This document shows positions 17,575 through 27,379 of a stretch of DNA of 64,000 bases, in pieces. The notes below the pieces were generated by a model. That model did no database searches. It saw only the letters and a program-made list of their open reading frames with translations, and had not been told where the DNA came from. This DNA is from Motiliproteus sp. MSK22-1 (GTDB taxonomy: Bacteria > Pseudomonadota > Gammaproteobacteria > Pseudomonadales > Balneatricaceae), in NCBI RefSeq assembly GCF_001968815.1, contig NZ_MIEQ01000084.1:1-64000 (forward strand), written 5' to 3'. The translations under genes and the position numbers were made by a program. How positions within the stretch are numbered: position 1 is the first letter of the stretch; each line of letters begins with the position of its first letter.

Positions 17575-19224
17575 TCAGACTTTAAATCGCTGAGTGATGC
17601 TCTGAAACTGACTTGAAAGTTCGGCTACTTCACGGCTGACACTCTCGATAGATTCCGAATTTTCGACAGTGACTTCTGTTGAATGGCTAATGGCGGTAAC
17701 GTTCAGATTTATTTCTTCTGCCACTGCTGATTGTTCTTCAGCGGCGCTGGCTATCTGGATATTCATGTCATTGATGGCCGACACGGCTTGTTCGATATTG
17801 GCGAGGGCCTCCCCGGTATCTGCGGCTTTCTCGACACTCAGTTTGACTTGTGATTTACCAGAATCCATGACCGATACTGCATCCTGAGCACCTGATTGAA
17901 GTTTTTCTATCATTTGCTGAATTTCTTCTGTTGATTCCTGGGTACGCTGGGCCAGGCTTCGGACTTCATCAGCAACCACTGCAAATCCGCGCCCTTGATC
18001 ACCGGCTCTGGCTGCCTCTATCGCCGCATTTAAAGCAAGCAGGTTGGTTTGTTCGGCGATACCGCGGATAACATCCAGAATGCCTCCGATGCTATTGCTG
18101 TCCACGGCCAAAGCTTCAATCACTGTCGAGGCGCGTTCGACCTCAGAAGCCAAAGACTCAATGGTTTCAATGGTACTGTTAACTACGGAATGCCCGGACT
18201 TTGCCTGATGATCAGCTTCTTTTGCGGAGTCCGCTGCTGCCTGTGCGTTCATTGAAACGTCACGAACGGTCGTTGCCATTTCATTAATGGCGGCAGCTAC
18301 CTGATCTGTCTGATTCTTCTGTTCATTAACGTTCTCACGAGCGCTGGCACTGGTCTTTGCCAGGTTCTGTGCTGCGTCTGCGGCTTGCCGGGCGGCACCG
18401 ATTAATGTGCTGATGACAGATACCATGTTTTCCTGCATTGAGCGGGCACTGTTGGCCAGTTCTCCGATGTCATCGGAGCTGGTAAATGTCACGGGTTGAG
18501 AGAAATCACCCTGGGCCAGAAGGGATAGATCTCTGGTCAGGGTTTGGACCGGTCGAACAATTATTCGATTGGTCAGAACCATGAATATTCCGATACTCAG
18601 AATGAGACCTAAGCCCACCAGCACTATACAACTGATAATTACGGTTTCAGATTGTGTCAGTGATTCAGCGGCACCGGCTTGCATTAGCGTATCTATTTCA
18701 GTAGAGGCTTCGGAAAGTAACTTCGTTGGAGCACGGTCTATACCAGAAACGGCCTTGTCTCCGACTTCAGATTTAAATCCGGCTTGTTTAAAGTCCTCAA
18801 AGCCTTTTCGATAGGCGATGCCCATTTCTTTATGGACTTTAGCAAAGCTATTGACCAGGCTAATGACTTTGGAACCTTTATATTGATCACTGGATTGGGC
18901 GCGTTCGGATAGAGATTGGCTGAGGGTACTGATGTTTTTTTGAATTGAAGCTTCCTGTTTTTGAAACCCGGCCCAGTATTTATCAAGTTTGTTTGGGTCT
19001 GAGCCCCTAAGCAGAACGTTTTTCCACTCCTGTACCTGAGTTTTGAACTCTGCCTGGATACGGAGTATTGCAGCCTGATTTTTAGCTTCGTTGGATATTA
19101 GCTCCTGATAGGAGGCTATTTGGCCCCAGAGGCTGGTTATTCCCCAAAGAACGACCATGAGAATAACAGCCATCGCTGTCATTAAGATAAGGGACAGCTT
19201 TCCTTTAATGCTTTTCATTGGCAT
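17575..19224 (-). CDS. Methyl-accepting chemotaxis protein
   Basis: 549 residues. One N-terminal membrane helix (about 8-30), a periplasmic sensor of some 160 residues that is mostly helical, a second membrane helix (about 194-217), a HAMP domain, then the signalling hairpin with [35 protein letters not shown] (quoted in two family blocks) at its tip. It would relay an unknown ligand signal to CheA/CheW. No C-terminal pentapeptide for CheR tethering is seen, and no che genes lie nearby. Confidence 0.93.
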   Translation of the reverse strand: MPMKSIKGKLSLILMTAMAVILMVVLWGITSLWGQIASYQELISNEAKNQAAILRIQAEFKTQVQEWKNVLLRGSDPNKLDKYWAGFQKQEASIQKNISTLSQSLSERAQSSDQYKGSKVISLVNSFAKVHKEMGIAYRKGFEDFKQAGFKSEVGDKAVSGIDRAPTKLLSEASTEIDTLMQAGAAESLTQSETVIISCIVLVGLGLILSIGIFMVLTNRIIVRPVQTLTRDLSLLAQGDFSQPVTFTSSDDIGELANSARSMQENMVSVISTLIGAARQAADAAQNLAKTSASARENVNEQKNQTDQVAAAINEMATTVRDVSMNAQAAADSAKEADHQAKSGHSVVNSTIETIESLASEVERASTVIEALAVDSNSIGGILDVIRGIAEQTNLLALNAAIEAARAGDQGRGFAVVADEVRSLAQRTQESTEEIQQMIEKLQSGAQDAVSVMDSGKSQVKLSVEKAADTGEALANIEQAVSAINDMNIQIASAAEEQSAVAEEINLNVTAISHSTEVTVENSESIESVSREVAELSSQFQSITQRFKV

Positions 19225-19349
19225 AGACCTGTTGTCTGCCCGGTCAGTCCTGAATAGTTGATCCGGGTAGCGAGTTTACTTAAGTCTAGTGCATATTTTT
19301 TGATTTACATGAGTATTGATTTAACTGGGAAATTTAGTTTTATCCGTTG

Positions 19350-20219
19350 TTAAAACCGCTTTTGATAGCGGTGGCAATAGGGCTCTTTGTGATTCTTTTG
19401 ATAATAATCCTGATGGTATTCTTCCGCACGCCAGAAAGTGCTTGCGGGTCGAAGTTGAGTTGCTACCTTATAGCCTTTTGCGGTTAATGTATTGATAAGC
19501 TGTTCTGCTGTTTGCTTTTCTTCTTCCGACTGATAAAAGATGGCCGATGCGTACTGTTCTCCCACATCAGGTCCCTGTCGGTTCAGCTCCGAGGGATCAT
19601 GAATTTCAAAAAACAGCTTGGTCAGCGTCATATAGTCCACTTGTTTGGGGTCATAACTGACCTCGACCAATTCAATGTGCCCGGTTGTTTTACTGCAGAC
19701 TTCGGAGTAGGTGGGGTTATCGGTATTGCCTCCCATATACCCGGATACAACGCTTTCGACCCCAGGCTGTTGTTGCATCAGGTGTTCTACCCCCCAGAAA
19801 CAGCCTCCGGCAAAATAGGCGGTTGCCAGCTGCTGATTGTCGTTGCTTAGTTTGTCAGCACTGATGAAATTGAGTGATATTGAGTTAACACAATGACGGA
19901 CGTTTTTGGGTGTTTGTCTTTCTCCTTCGAAGACGTGGCCGAGGTGGCCATCACATTTCGCGCAGAGGATTTCCGTACGGCGGCCATCAGCGTCTGTCAG
20001 GCGTTTGATTGCGCCAGGGATTTCGTCATCAAAACTGGGCCAGCCACAGTGGGACTGGAATTTGTCTTCCGAACGGTAAAGAGCTGCATCACACTGCTTG
20101 CAGGTGTACACACCCCCTGTATTAAAGTCATTATACTTACCCGTAAATGGCGGTTCAGTACCCTTATTCACGATGACATGCCGTTCTTCAGCCGTTAGTC
20201 TGTTAAGAGGTTTTTTCAT
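19350..20219 (-). CDS. msrBA: Bifunctional MsrB-MsrA methionine sulfoxide reductase
   Basis: 289 residues. MsrB comes first: zinc cysteines C40, C43, C86 and C89, catalytic Cys110 in RHCVNS. MsrA follows from about residue 133 with GCFWG (Cys140) and YHQDYYQKN. The two domains reduce the R and S forms of methionine sulfoxide. The order MsrB-MsrA is opposite to that of PilB. No signal peptide, so cytoplasmic. Confidence 0.95.
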   Translation of the reverse strand: MKKPLNRLTAEERHVIVNKGTEPPFTGKYNDFNTGGVYTCKQCDAALYRSEDKFQSHCGWPSFDDEIPGAIKRLTDADGRRTEILCAKCDGHLGHVFEGERQTPKNVRHCVNSISLNFISADKLSNDNQQLATAYFAGGCFWGVEHLMQQQPGVESVVSGYMGGNTDNPTYSEVCSKTTGHIELVEVSYDPKQVDYMTLTKLFFEIHDPSELNRQGPDVGEQYASAIFYQSEEEKQTAEQLINTLTAKGYKVATQLRPASTFWRAEEYHQDYYQKNHKEPYCHRYQKRF

Positions 20220-20491
20220 AAGAACTCCTGAGTATGAATCGACACTGCCTTATTCATCAAGTAAAAAGGGAATATAGAAAATAGGTTGTTGGGGTTGATA
20301 ATATCCACAATCTGTATCGCCCGCTTACTTTCGCGGGAAACAGCTTTCGACTGTAACTGTTTTTTTTATGAGCTATAACATGTCCCTAATCGTTCTTGGA
20401 GATCTGACTGTTTTTAAAATCAAGAGTTCCACTGATTAGCGAGCTGGATCTTTTTACCCTGTAATGTAGCTTTTTAACTTAGGGAAATAAA

Positions 20492-20887
20492 ATGGAAGTG
20501 ATTACAGGTAGTTGCCTTTGCAGTAAGGTTAAGTATGAAATATCAGGTGAGGTGGGTGATATTGTACATTGTCACTGCCAAACATGCAGGAAAGCTCATG
20601 GTAGCGCTTTCTCCAGTGTGGCCTCTGTGGCAGATACTGATTTCAAATTGTTCGGATTTGAACACCTAAACTTCTACGAATCTTCAGAGGGCAAGAAACG
20701 TTATTTTTGTTCACATTGTGGAACCCAAATTTATGCCAAACGAGATGGTACCCGTCACCTTATTCTTCGACTGGGATCTTTAGATACGGATCCTAATGCC
20801 AGGGAAAAGAATCATATATGGGTATCTCAAAAAGCTAGCTGGTACGACATTAACAGCCAACTACCAGAAGTTAATGAATTTAAATAA
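20492..20887 (+). CDS. GFA-family (CENP-V/GFA) zinc protein
   Basis: 131 residues. GSCLCSKVKY, HCHCQTCRKAHGSAF and FCSHCGTQIY carry the seven or more cysteines typical of the glutathione-dependent formaldehyde-activating fold. Family members have been linked to S-hydroxymethyl-glutathione formation, but most are uncharacterised. ATG 20492 follows AGGGA. Confidence 0.9.
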   Translation: MEVITGSCLCSKVKYEISGEVGDIVHCHCQTCRKAHGSAFSSVASVADTDFKLFGFEHLNFYESSEGKKRYFCSHCGTQIYAKRDGTRHLILRLGSLDTDPNAREKNHIWVSQKASWYDINSQLPEVNEFK

Positions 20888-21116
20888 CAGAATTGTATGC
20901 TATCAAGCACGGTTTATAATTACTTTTATAGCAGTCAGAAAGATGTTCTTCATTAGAAGGGAATTCTTTCCCATATTTCACAATATAAAATATCTCAAAT
21001 GAATCCCTTAACGTCTTTTTAGTACTATCTATAGAGCTTGTGTTCGCACTGCAGGAAGCAATAGGAAACCCAAACGAAATTATAAATGAGGCTCTAATAA
21101 AGGCGCTAAGATTCAT
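20880..21116 (-). CDS. Small putative lipoprotein
   Basis: 78 residues. Signal sequence with lipobox IASC (Cys22). GGAG lies 8 bases before ATG 21116, and the start overlaps the stop of the preceding gene (TAATG), implying translational coupling. The mature part (STKKTLRDSFEIFYIVKYGKEFP...) is unrecognised. The 3' end overlaps the convergent GFA-family gene by a few bases. Could be an immunity-type partner of the upstream gene; this is inference. Confidence 0.6.
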   Translation of the reverse strand: MNLSAFIRASFIISFGFPIASCSANTSSIDSTKKTLRDSFEIFYIVKYGKEFPSNEEHLSDCYKSNYKPCLIAYNSVI

Positions 21117-21382
21117 TATTTATACTCCTTCCAGTCTGGTGCCCCAACAGGTGTTGGAGTTTTCTCAATTCTCTCCATGACGTTAACGATATTAGAAGGT
21201 CTGTTGATAACACCAAAATCAATTTTTCGCTTTGCACCTGCTGTCATAACACCAAACTCATTGTGCCATGTTTCTGCAAAATTAAGTGTGAAGCAACCGT
21301 AAAATTTCGAGATAGACTTGCTTGTTGGTAAGAATTTTTTCGATAGGTGACTGTTGCTTTTTATATCTTTCGTAAAAATCAT
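21116..21382 (-). CDS. Small hypothetical protein, possibly a C-terminal fragment
   Basis: 88 residues, no signal peptide, no ribosome site at ATG 21382 and a start that lies at the edge of a repeat-bearing non-coding stretch. The sequence (FTLNFAETWHNEFGVMTAGAKRKIDFGVINRP ... GAPDWKEYK) looks like the tail of a larger protein. It is coupled to the lipoprotein gene that follows. Function unknown. Confidence 0.45.
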   Translation of the reverse strand: MIFTKDIKSNSHLSKKFLPTSKSISKFYGCFTLNFAETWHNEFGVMTAGAKRKIDFGVINRPSNIVNVMERIEKTPTPVGAPDWKEYK

Positions 21383-21399
21383 ATCTAAAGGGTGGGATC

Positions 21400-21499
21400 T
21401 AGAACGGTCACCTGCTGTTACTTTTTACAAAAACAGTCAGACAGCTTGAAAAGGACTCGTCATTTCGCTGCGCTATCTTCCTGGCATCTGACCGTTCTA
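21400..21499. repeat. About 100-bp segment bounded by 11-bp inverted repeats
   Basis: TAGAACGGTCA at 21400-21410 is the exact reverse complement of TGACCGTTCTA at 21489-21499. The enclosed DNA has no gene. The layout resembles a small MITE-like element, but no target duplication was identified. Confidence 0.6.
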
Positions 21500-21722
21500 T
21501 AGCCCACAGAGAACACAATGGACTTATTCACAGGTTCCCTAAGTAACGGTCATATTGGGGTGTTAGGGTGTCGTTTGAGTAGGTGTCAATATGAATGAAA
21601 TTCAACGCAGGAGAAATTCCAGTAAAAATATATTCTAAAGAGAAAAATAGCTTACAAAGATGATATCGTAAGTCATTGAAAAAAAATGTGATACCAGTGG
21701 GATAGCTCAAGCCGCCACGCCT

Positions 21723-21753
21723 TTAAGCAACGGATTTTAAATCCGTTGCTTAA
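21723..21753. repeat. 31-base near-perfect palindrome downstream of E2
   Basis: TTAAGCAACGGATTT and its reverse complement AAATCCGTTGCTTAA flank a single central T. It lies about 50 bases past the E2 stop on that gene's transcript side. No T run follows, so it may be a processed 3' stem, a poor terminator or a binding site. Confidence 0.8.
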
Positions 21754-21801
21754 GATTAAATCCTTTATTTTTTGGGAACTAAAGCCCTTCTTTAATAAGA
21801 A

Positions 21802-23085
21802 TTAAAGCCCCCATTGCTCTATCGTTTCAACAAAGACTGTCAGGAATTTGTTGGTCTGATGGGCATCCAGAGCGCGGTGATCCATGCTCAGGGATACGTA
21901 GCACATAGGTTTAATCACCATGGTATCGACGCCGTTAACTTCTTCAACCACAACTCGCTTATCCAGTTTTCCGATACCCAGTATCGCTACCTGAGGTTGG
22001 TTAATAATAATCGGTGCAGCAAACAAGCTGCCGCTGACCCCGTGATTGGAGATGGTAAAGGTTCCGTTTTTCATGTCTGCCGGGGTGAGCTTGCCAGAGC
22101 GGGCTTTTTCGGTTTGTGTGGATAGTGCATGCGCGATTTCAAACAAGTTCATTTCCTGAACTTGTTGCACGACGGGGACCACCAGACCATCGTCTCCCAG
22201 GGCGGTACCAACGCCGATATTGATGTCGTCGAAGAGTTCTAATGCATCGTCGTGAAAGCGCGCATTCACCTGCGGGACCGCGTGAATGGCTTGCACTGAA
22301 GCTGCGAGGAAGTAAGCGGTAAAGGTCAGGTTGGCATCCAGTTGCGAGAATTCTTTTTTGTGCCATTTACGATGTTCAATAATGTTGCTCATGTCCATTT
22401 CAAAGACGCTGGTCACATGGGGGGAAATGTTCAACAGGCTGTCGACCATGTGATTGGCAATGGCTTTACGCATTGTACTATGGGGGACCTTAGTTCCCTG
22501 TAGCGGACGAGGCTGTCTTTCGCTATACCCATAAGGGGATGTTTGTACCTGGGGAATGCTGTTGAGTGCCTGGGGCTCTGTTTTGGGCGTCGGGTTAGTC
22601 AGAAAATGTCTTACGTCGCATAGAGTGACTCTGCCGCGGCGTCCACTACCGGGGATTTGTTCGATGTCCAGGTCGTGTTGACGTAGCATACGCCGGACTG
22701 CCGGTCCCACTAGCGCGCGGGCATCGTTGCTATCGGTGTCAGGTTTGTTTACTGATGGGGTAGCTGTTTCAGCCAGACTGTGATCTTCGGCTGGCCCGCT
22801 ACCTGATGTTGTATCATTTGTTGGTACTTCTGTAGGCACTTCGCTTTCTGACAAACGGCCCAGAATAAATTCAACTTCGACTTCATCACCCTCTTGAGCG
22901 CGTGTCTCCTGCAATATGCCATCAGCAGGAGAACATATCTCCATGGACACTTTGTCAGTTTCAAGTTCAATAATGGGATCGCCGCTTTTTACACTGGAGC
23001 CGACATCAATCAGCCACTTACTCAGCACCGCCGAGGTACCTTCCAATTGCTCAGCAGGCAAAACAATATCAACCAGATTATTCAT
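21802..23085 (-). CDS. 2-oxoacid dehydrogenase E2 (lipoamide acyltransferase), branched-chain type
   Basis: 427 residues from ATG 23085. Lipoyl domain with Lys45 in ETDKVSME, peripheral subunit-binding domain (VGPAVRRMLRQHDLDIEQIPGSGRRGRVT), and the catalytic domain ending in SMDHRALDAHQ, where the usual DHRxxDG Gly is Ala. It transfers the acyl group from E1 to CoA. Start overlaps the neighbourhood of the E1 stop; a TTG at 23109 was rejected. No E3 gene is present, so lipoamide dehydrogenase must be supplied elsewhere. Confidence 0.9.
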   Translation of the reverse strand: MNNLVDIVLPAEQLEGTSAVLSKWLIDVGSSVKSGDPIIELETDKVSMEICSPADGILQETRAQEGDEVEVEFILGRLSESEVPTEVPTNDTTSGSGPAEDHSLAETATPSVNKPDTDSNDARALVGPAVRRMLRQHDLDIEQIPGSGRRGRVTLCDVRHFLTNPTPKTEPQALNSIPQVQTSPYGYSERQPRPLQGTKVPHSTMRKAIANHMVDSLLNISPHVTSVFEMDMSNIIEHRKWHKKEFSQLDANLTFTAYFLAASVQAIHAVPQVNARFHDDALELFDDINIGVGTALGDDGLVVPVVQQVQEMNLFEIAHALSTQTEKARSGKLTPADMKNGTFTISNHGVSGSLFAAPIIINQPQVAILGIGKLDKRVVVEEVNGVDTMVIKPMCYVSLSMDHRALDAHQTNKFLTVFVETIEQWGL

Positions 23086-23098
23086 GCTGTCTGCCCTG

Positions 23099-25228
23099 TT
23101 ATAGTTCAATTAAGTCTTTCATCGCAACGCCAATGCGTTCACTTGTTGGCACCGCCGCTTCCAGTAAGTGGATATTGTGTGGGACGGGGGTGTTTGGCAT
23201 TGCCAGGCGTTCGATTGGTGCATCCAGATCAAAGAAGGCTTCTTTGGCCAGAACAGCAGCAATTTCTGCACCAAAACCTGCCGTCAGATTATCTTCATGA
23301 ACGATCAGGCAACGACTGGTTTTTTGCACAGAAGTGAGCACTGTGTCCTGATCCCAGGGCTGTATGGTTCGCAGATCAATGACTTCAATATCCATATTGA
23401 GTTTAGTGGCGGCCTCTTCACAGCGTTCTACCATCGCCCCCCAGCAGACTACAGTCAGATTGTCACCAGAAATCAGGGTATGGGCTTTACCGAAAGGCAC
23501 AACATAGTCGTCGCCGGGATAGGGCCTTCTTGCCCAGCGTCCGTCCAGTAATGAGCGGTGCTCAAAGAATATGGTAGGGTTATTGTCTCTGAGGGCATAG
23601 CGCAATAAGCCTGCTGCATCTTCGGCATTGGACGGCATTGCGATTTGCCAGCCGGTCTTATGAGCCCATTCCACTTCGTCGGACATAGAGTGCCAGGGGT
23701 CTCCACGTCCGGCAAAACCACCGGGAATACGAACGACCATCGGTGCTGCAAACTGATTGTTGGTACGCCAGCGCATGATTCCTGTATCAGTTATTTGCTC
23801 TGCTGCCGGTTCCGCGTATTTTCTGAACTGGATTTCCGGGACCGGCATCAGTCCAGCCAACGCCATTCCTACCGAACGACCAATAATACCTTCCTCTGAT
23901 AAGCTGGTATCGAATACTCGAAGATCTCCATATTTTTCATTTAGCCCCAGAGTGGCGGCGTGAACCCCACCCTTGGGACCGACATCTTCACCAAAGACCA
24001 GAACCTTAGGGTTGGTTTCCAACTCATAATCCAAAACTTTTCGGATGGCCGTCAGCATATTGATCCGAGGGCCATCGGGTTTAGCTTCTTCGCAAGTTGG
24101 CGGGAACTGATGGCCATCGGGATAAAGGCCACCACGTAACTGGATATCCATTTGACCATGAGCATTTTTCTCGGCATACACGTAACGGGTTAATTTACTG
24201 GTGTCCGGCTCAGGTCTTAGTTTTGCTCTTTCAACAGAGGCGCGTACTTCTTCATAAGCTTGCTGCTCTATCTGCTGCCATTGTTGATCGTTGATAATAC
24301 CTTGTTTTTTCAGGTGCGCTCGGAGCTTAGGCAGTGGGTCATTGGCTTGTTCTTTAGCCAGCAGCTCTGCGGGCTTGTAGACCTGGGTATCCTGGAAGGT
24401 GTGGCCACAAAGGCGAGGTACTCTTAAACGAAGCAGGCAGGTACCCTGGCCCGAGCGAACATAATCCACGGCTTCTTTGATTAATGCTGGCGCTTCAACC
24501 GGATCAGTTCCGTCCCCATCAATGATCTTCAGATTCTTGTATGCCGTCAGGTTTGCTACCTGATCACCTCCCGGGGTTTGCACCGTTTGCGGGACTGATA
24601 TGCCGTAGCCGTTGTCTTCAATATAAAACAGATGGGGTAAGTTGTTAGTCGTGGAGATGTTCAATGATGCCCAGAATCCGCTGGTGGACATGGAAGAGTC
24701 TCCACCCATGGAAACACCGATGGCACCTTGATAGCTTTCATCGTTTAACTGATCCCGGTGATAAACGATGGATTGAGCCCAACCGGCGATCGGAGAGTAC
24801 TGGGCGCCAACGCCTCCGCACATGGGAAATAGCATGGCCCCTTTTCGGTCGGTATTCGGGTAATTGCATACCACACCAATGTCCCGACCATCGCTATATC
24901 CTCCGGATTTTGCCATAGGGGAGGCTACGGCTTCATCCATATCAAGCCCTAAAGACAATACGAAGGGTCGTGACCGGTAGTAACCTGTGGCGCCATCATG
25001 GGGATGAGTCAGTAAGGACCCCAGCAATATCTGCGCTAAATCATGGCCACGGGCGGAAAACTGGTTAAAAACCAGTTTGGCAGGCACAAGTTCCTGCTCT
25101 TCAATGTCATCCATAGCACGGGAAACAAGTAAAACCCGGGCGATATTCTTCCAGTCAAAGGCCGATTGACTGGTTGTATTGGAGCCAGTCAGACCGTCGA
25201 CTGTAGATGGGTGGGCGATGGCTTCCAT
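23099..25228 (-). CDS. 2-oxoacid dehydrogenase E1, fused alpha-beta subunits
   Basis: 709 residues. The alpha half carries the thiamine diphosphate motif (GGDSSMSTSG at 175-184 to NN at 195-196). The beta half begins near residue 380 (INMLTAIRKVLDYELETNPKVLVFGEDVGPKGGV in parts). Two normally separate subunits are joined. With the E2 gene 13 bases downstream it should decarboxylate branched-chain or related 2-oxoacids. The divergent Lrp-type gene is the likely regulator, as BkdR is for bkd operons. Confidence 0.9.
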   Translation of the reverse strand: MEAIAHPSTVDGLTGSNTTSQSAFDWKNIARVLLVSRAMDDIEEQELVPAKLVFNQFSARGHDLAQILLGSLLTHPHDGATGYYRSRPFVLSLGLDMDEAVASPMAKSGGYSDGRDIGVVCNYPNTDRKGAMLFPMCGGVGAQYSPIAGWAQSIVYHRDQLNDESYQGAIGVSMGGDSSMSTSGFWASLNISTTNNLPHLFYIEDNGYGISVPQTVQTPGGDQVANLTAYKNLKIIDGDGTDPVEAPALIKEAVDYVRSGQGTCLLRLRVPRLCGHTFQDTQVYKPAELLAKEQANDPLPKLRAHLKKQGIINDQQWQQIEQQAYEEVRASVERAKLRPEPDTSKLTRYVYAEKNAHGQMDIQLRGGLYPDGHQFPPTCEEAKPDGPRINMLTAIRKVLDYELETNPKVLVFGEDVGPKGGVHAATLGLNEKYGDLRVFDTSLSEEGIIGRSVGMALAGLMPVPEIQFRKYAEPAAEQITDTGIMRWRTNNQFAAPMVVRIPGGFAGRGDPWHSMSDEVEWAHKTGWQIAMPSNAEDAAGLLRYALRDNNPTIFFEHRSLLDGRWARRPYPGDDYVVPFGKAHTLISGDNLTVVCWGAMVERCEEAATKLNMDIEVIDLRTIQPWDQDTVLTSVQKTSRCLIVHEDNLTAGFGAEIAAVLAKEAFFDLDAPIERLAMPNTPVPHNIHLLEAAVPTSERIGVAMKDLIEL

Positions 25229-25425
25229 CGAAGAAGTTCCTCATCTTTGCCCGGAGCAGCCAGTCGCAGGACATCGGGTCCAGCACACTGAAGGTTCGGG
25301 GATCATTTTATTATGTATAAAGTTTAGCCAAAAGAGAGGGATACAGGATTGCTAATTGTTGGGCAAATTTGTGACAATAAGAAACATATGTATCAATATA
25401 AGCCAAAAAAAGGTAATAAATTGCT

Positions 25426-25890
25426 ATGGATTTAGATCGAGTAGACACAGAAATTTTGAACGCTCTGCAACAGAATGGGCGGCTGTCTAATCGGGACCTG
25501 GCGGATAAAGTCTCTTTGTCCAATGCGCCTTGTTGGCGGCGGGTGAAAAGGTTGGAACAGGAAGGGTATATCAGGGGGTATGCCGCAATCATTGATTCGG
25601 ACAAAATCGGACTGAAGATGTGCGCTTTTGCTGAGGTTTCTTTGGACAATCACCACCCTGATACGGTTGCCGGATTTCTTGAAATGGTAAATCGATGTCC
25701 CGAAATTCTTGAGTGTCATGCTGTTTCTGGTGGATGTGACTATTTGCTTAAGGTGCTATCCCGGGATATGGAGTCTTATCAGGAGTTTCTGAGTCACAAT
25801 GTCCTTAATCAGAAGGGGGTGCGCACCGCAAATACGTTATTTTCAATGAAACGGCAAAAAGTATCGGTAGAGATTCCGGTAAAGTACTGA
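25426..25890 (+). CDS. Lrp/AsnC-family regulator, probable bkd regulator
   Basis: 154 residues. N-terminal helix-turn-helix (LDRVDTEILNALQQNGRLSNRDLADKVSLS...) and a C-terminal RAM domain (ECHAVSGGCDYLLKV). It is divergent from the E1/E2 genes across about 200 bases, the arrangement of BkdR, which activates branched-chain oxoacid dehydrogenase genes in response to amino acids. Confidence 0.9.
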   Translation: MDLDRVDTEILNALQQNGRLSNRDLADKVSLSNAPCWRRVKRLEQEGYIRGYAAIIDSDKIGLKMCAFAEVSLDNHHPDTVAGFLEMVNRCPEILECHAVSGGCDYLLKVLSRDMESYQEFLSHNVLNQKGVRTANTLFSMKRQKVSVEIPVKY

Positions 25891-26028
25891 TTCCTTCTTA
25901 ACAACAAGCCGACTGATTAAACGCTCTGAAAACAGTCGAAAAACAATTTTCAGCAATATTGATCATGAATCTCTGGGGACTGATTTATATGCTTTGTCAG
26001 CCGAGTTTTTTCGTAAGCTATCAAAACC

Positions 26029-26895
26029 ATGAATGATGAAAAAAGATACTACCGAGTGTTGGAATATATCGATTCCCATGTGGATGAGGATCTGAGCGTT
26101 GATCTTTTGAGCCAGGTTGCTTGCCTGTCCAAGTATCATTTTCATCGCCAGTTCTCTGCGTTATTTGGTATCACTGTATCTGATTATGTTGGTCAGGTCA
26201 GGATGAAGAGAGCGTCTTACCTGCTGGCTTTTCGAAAAGAGTCCCCGATTATCGACGTTGCCTTGGCGAGCGGCTACAAAAGCCCCGAAGCATTTTCTCG
26301 TGCTTTTAATCAATCTGTTGGCCAAAGTCCGTCTGTATTCAGAGCGCTTCCTCATTGGAATCCTTGGCATCAAAAATTTCAATTACTCAAAGACCTTAGG
26401 ATTCAAAATATGAAAACGCAAATAAAGGACCACCCGGTTGATATAGTCGTATTTGATGAAACCAAAGTCGCTGTTTTGGAGCATAGAGATGCACCGGAGA
26501 AGCTGGGACATTCCATTCGTCAGTTTATTGAATGGCGAAAGGAGAATAAACTGCCGCCCAGCAAGAGTAGAACCTTCAATATCGTTTATGATGACCCCTC
26601 AGTCACTTTGCCGGAGAACTATCGATTTGATCTCTGCGCTTCAGTAAAGTCTGAAGTTGCTGAGAATGCTTATGGAATTGTCACAAAGTCAATTCCGGCG
26701 GGGCGATGTGCAGTAATTCGTCACCTGGGGTCAGATGATACCATTGGTGAAAGCATTCAGTATCTGTATTCGGACTGGCTGCCAACGGTTGACGAAGAGT
26801 TACGTGATTTTCCATTGTTTTTTGAGAGGCTCAGTTTTTTCCCGGATATTGCTGAGCACCAAATGGTGACAGATATCTATCTTCCGCTGAAATAG
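26029..26895 (+). CDS. AraC-family regulator with GyrI-like ligand domain
   Basis: 288 residues. AraC helix-turn-helix at 1-108 (YIDSHVDEDLSVDLLSQVACLSKYHFHRQF in parts), then a GyrI-like small-molecule domain (DIVVFDETKVAVLEHRDAPEKLG ... IPAGRCAVIRHLGSDD). Related to Rob and SoxS-type proteins with effector domains that sense drugs or other amphipathic compounds. The SMR exporter gene lies 78 bases downstream and may be its target. Confidence 0.9.
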   Translation: MNDEKRYYRVLEYIDSHVDEDLSVDLLSQVACLSKYHFHRQFSALFGITVSDYVGQVRMKRASYLLAFRKESPIIDVALASGYKSPEAFSRAFNQSVGQSPSVFRALPHWNPWHQKFQLLKDLRIQNMKTQIKDHPVDIVVFDETKVAVLEHRDAPEKLGHSIRQFIEWRKENKLPPSKSRTFNIVYDDPSVTLPENYRFDLCASVKSEVAENAYGIVTKSIPAGRCAVIRHLGSDDTIGESIQYLYSDWLPTVDEELRDFPLFFERLSFFPDIAEHQMVTDIYLPLK

Positions 26896-26973
26896 TTGTG
26901 TTAGATTCCAGAGCTTGGTTTCAGTGATGCCTGTATTTTAAGTGGTAACCCGTGCTTTATATAAGGACACTCT

Positions 26974-27303
26974 ATGACCTATCTCTATCTGGCGGTTGCA
27001 ATTATTGCAGAAGTTGCTGCGACCAGTGCTCTCAAGGCTTCGGCGGAGTTTACAAAACTGATGCCAAGCCTGGTCGTTATCGTCGGCTACGGGGTTTCAT
27101 TCTACTTCATGACCCTGGTACTAAGGACCATACCTGTTGGGATAACCTATGCTGTCTGGTCTGGTGTTGGTATCGTTCTGGTGGCTGTGGTGGGGGCCTT
27201 TCTATATAAGCAAGTGCCTGACACGCCTGCTGTTGTTGGCATGAGCCTGATTATTCTGGGTGTTGTGGTGATCCATGTGTATTCAAAGAATGTTGGTCAC
27301 TGA
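26974..27303 (+). CDS. Small multidrug resistance (EmrE-type) exporter
   Basis: 109 residues with four membrane helices. The essential Glu14 is present in AEVAATSALK, with the Trp62-type motif YAVWSGVG. It exchanges protons for cationic compounds or guanidinium. AAGGA precedes ATG 26974. Placed just after the AraC/GyrI-like regulator. Confidence 0.93.
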   Translation: MTYLYLAVAIIAEVAATSALKASAEFTKLMPSLVVIVGYGVSFYFMTLVLRTIPVGITYAVWSGVGIVLVAVVGAFLYKQVPDTPAVVGMSLIILGVVVIHVYSKNVGH

Positions 27304-27379
27304 AAAAAAGCGTTACTAAACAGCATTATGACTATTCATAACGGCTTGCTGGCAGTGCGACTAAGCCTGATTGAGATAG

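Larger units (their letters stand above)
21383..21801. other. Non-coding stretch with two inverted repeats
   Basis: About 420 bases between the small gene pair and the E2 gene. It contains an 11-bp inverted repeat spanning 100 bases and a 31-base palindrome, described separately. No gene is convincing. Confidence 0.5.

Noticed and set aside
20280-20380. Terminator-like T run upstream of the GFA-family gene
   Set aside because: Only a 5-bp stem with a long loop could be formed; too weak to call.
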